A DNA stretch of 5,550 nucleotides. Origin: Alphaproteobacteria bacterium (GTDB lineage: Bacteria; Pseudomonadota; Alphaproteobacteria; UBA8366). Within the stretch, counting starts at the first letter, position 1; every line of letters begins with the position of its first letter. Below, piece after piece: positions 4,402-5,550 of the stretch. The position numbers and the translations under genes are program-made. The stretch spans positions 1 through 5,550 of the forward strand of contig JABJCS010000605.1 in assembly GCA_018665505.1 (NCBI GenBank). Reading direction: 5' to 3'. The notes under the pieces are model-generated. The model saw only the letters and a program-made list of their open reading frames with translations, was not told where the DNA came from and made no database searches.

Positions 4402-5550
4402 ATGGATGGTGTATTGGAAGGCACAGGGACCGACGGATTAGCAGCGCTCGACAGACAGGTCCAAGACGACCTCATCGCCCTTTGTTATCCTTCGAAGAAA
4501 TGGATCCCGGAAACACGCGGCCCCAACGGCAACGCGGTTCTGGACGCGGTTATAATCGGAGCCGGGATGTGTGGGCTTTCCGCATGTTTTGCACTGCTGC
4601 GCGCCGGTATCAGCAATGTGCGGATACTCGATCGGGCCGTGGGCGGGCATGAAGGCCCGTGGGTGACCTACGCCCGGATGGAGACATTACGGTCGCCGAA
4701 GCAACTCCTGGGGCCAGCATCCGGCATTCCCTCGCTGACATTTCGAGCTTGGTACAGGGCGCTGCACGGTGTGGCCGCCTGGGATTGCCTCGATAAGATC
4801 CCGCGAACGGTCTGGATGGATTATCTGGTCTGGTTCCGTCATACGCTCTCGCTGCCGGTGGAAAACGAAGTGGAAGTCGATCGGGTGGCACCTGACGGCG
4901 ATCTATTGAAGCTTTCCCTCTCCGGCGCCAGTGAAGATGAAATTTGGACCCGCCGCGTTGTCTTGGCTACGGGTCGTGAAGGTTTGGGTGCGGCGAGCAT
5001 TCCGGATTTCATGAACACCGTGCCGAAGGAGCGCTGGGCGCATTCCTCCGACGATATAGATTTTGCCGTCCAAAAAGGGAAACGCGTGGTTGTGATCGGC
5101 GGGGGTGCCTCGGCGGTAGAGAATGCGGCCGAGGCGTTGGAGGCCGGTGCGGCGGAAGTGCGCCTTTTGGTACGCCGGGAGGCCATGCCGCAAATCAACA
5201 AGATGATGGGCATTGGTTCCTTTGGTCTCGTCGCTGGATTTTCGGCGCTCTCGGACGACTGGCGGTGGCGCTACCTTCATTATAACGCGGTGGCGCAAAC
5301 CCCGGCGCCGCGCGGCTCGACTTTGCGGGTGAGCCGCCATCCGAACGCTTATTTTCACTTCGGTGTGGCGATCTCCCGGATTGAGCCTCAAGCGAATTGT
5401 TTGGCGATAACCACGACCAAGGACCGCAGGCTGGAAACAGATTTCATCATTCTCGGCACCGGTTTCGACACCGACCCGATGAAGCAGCCGGTCATGGAGG
5501 GCTACGCGGATAACATCTTGCAATGGCGGGATTGCTACACGCCACCGCCG
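4402..5550 (+). CDS. FAD/NAD(P)-dependent monooxygenase-like flavoprotein, 3' end cut by the window
   Basis: The frame runs from ATG at 4402 to the window end without a stop, giving 383 residues. An FAD Rossmann site is present at VIIGAGMCGLSA (50-61, GxGxxG). A second dinucleotide site, VVIGGGASAVENA (230-242), fits NADPH. ATG-type motifs occur at ATG 189-191 and GTG 352-354. This is the two-site layout of flavin monooxygenases, N-hydroxylases and Baeyer-Villiger enzymes (COG2072-like). The stretch before the second site (PDFMNTVPKERWAHSSDDIDF, His214) sits where Baeyer-Villiger enzymes carry FxGxxxHxxxW, but does not match that signature, so the reaction stays open. TAA at 4357-4359 closes the frame upstream and 4402 is the only in-frame ATG near the front. 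Its Shine-Dalgarno is poor (GAGCGG, 14 bases away); TTG at 4414 is an alternative. A 96-base gap follows the permease gene, without a clear promoter or terminator. Confidence 0.85.
   Translation, partial: MDGVLEGTGTDGLAALDRQVQDDLIALCYPSKKWIPETRGPNGNAVLDAVIIGAGMCGLSACFALLRAGISNVRILDRAVGGHEGPWVTYARMETLRSPKQLLGPASGIPSLTFRAWYRALHGVAAWDCLDKIPRTVWMDYLVWFRHTLSLPVENEVEVDRVAPDGDLLKLSLSGASEDEIWTRRVVLATGREGLGAASIPDFMNTVPKERWAHSSDDIDFAVQKGKRVVVIGGGASAVENAAEALEAGAAEVRLLVRREAMPQINKMMGIGSFGLVAGFSALSDDWRWRYLHYNAVAQTPAPRGSTLRVSRHPNAYFHFGVAISRIEPQANCLAITTTKDRRLETDFIILGTGFDTDPMKQPVMEGYADNILQWRDCYTPPP

Overview
The window looks like chromosomal DNA of a moderately GC-rich proteobacterium. The protein styles (OFA-like MFS carrier, TauD/TfdA dioxygenase, FAD/NAD(P)-binding monooxygenase, EamA permease) are common in catabolic gene clusters of Alphaproteobacteria, but no rRNA or other phylogenetic marker is present, so the taxonomy is a guess. 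No tRNA, rRNA, CRISPR array, insertion sequence or convincing intrinsic terminator was seen.

Layout. Positions 1-150 form the control region of a leftward gene of which only the ATG (3..1) is inside the window. It has a perfect -35 box, a weaker -10, a long dyad in the presumed leader RNA and a strong Shine-Dalgarno. Positions 104-322 also carry a coding-like rightward frame with no good start, probably a gene remnant. At 324-1034 (minus) lies a crotonase-fold protein that keeps the glutamate of delta3,delta2-enoyl-CoA isomerases. A 227-bp divergent intergenic region with dyads follows.

A rightward set then runs to the end of the window: an Fe(II)/2-oxoglutarate dioxygenase (1262-2107, TTG start), an MFS carrier (2195-3421), a DMT/EamA permease (3418-4305, ATGA overlap with the MFS gene) and a two-dinucleotide-site FAD monooxygenase-like protein (4402 to beyond 5550, cut by the window edge).

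Inferred joint role: the two transporters move a small organic, probably anionic, metabolite and/or its product. The dioxygenase and the flavoprotein are two different O2-using enzymes that could act one after the other on it. The divergent enoyl-CoA isomerase would fit downstream beta-oxidation of a released acyl chain. The substrate cannot be read from the sequence. The set does not match a named pathway that I recognise, and the regulator and CoA ligase expected for such a pathway are not in the window.
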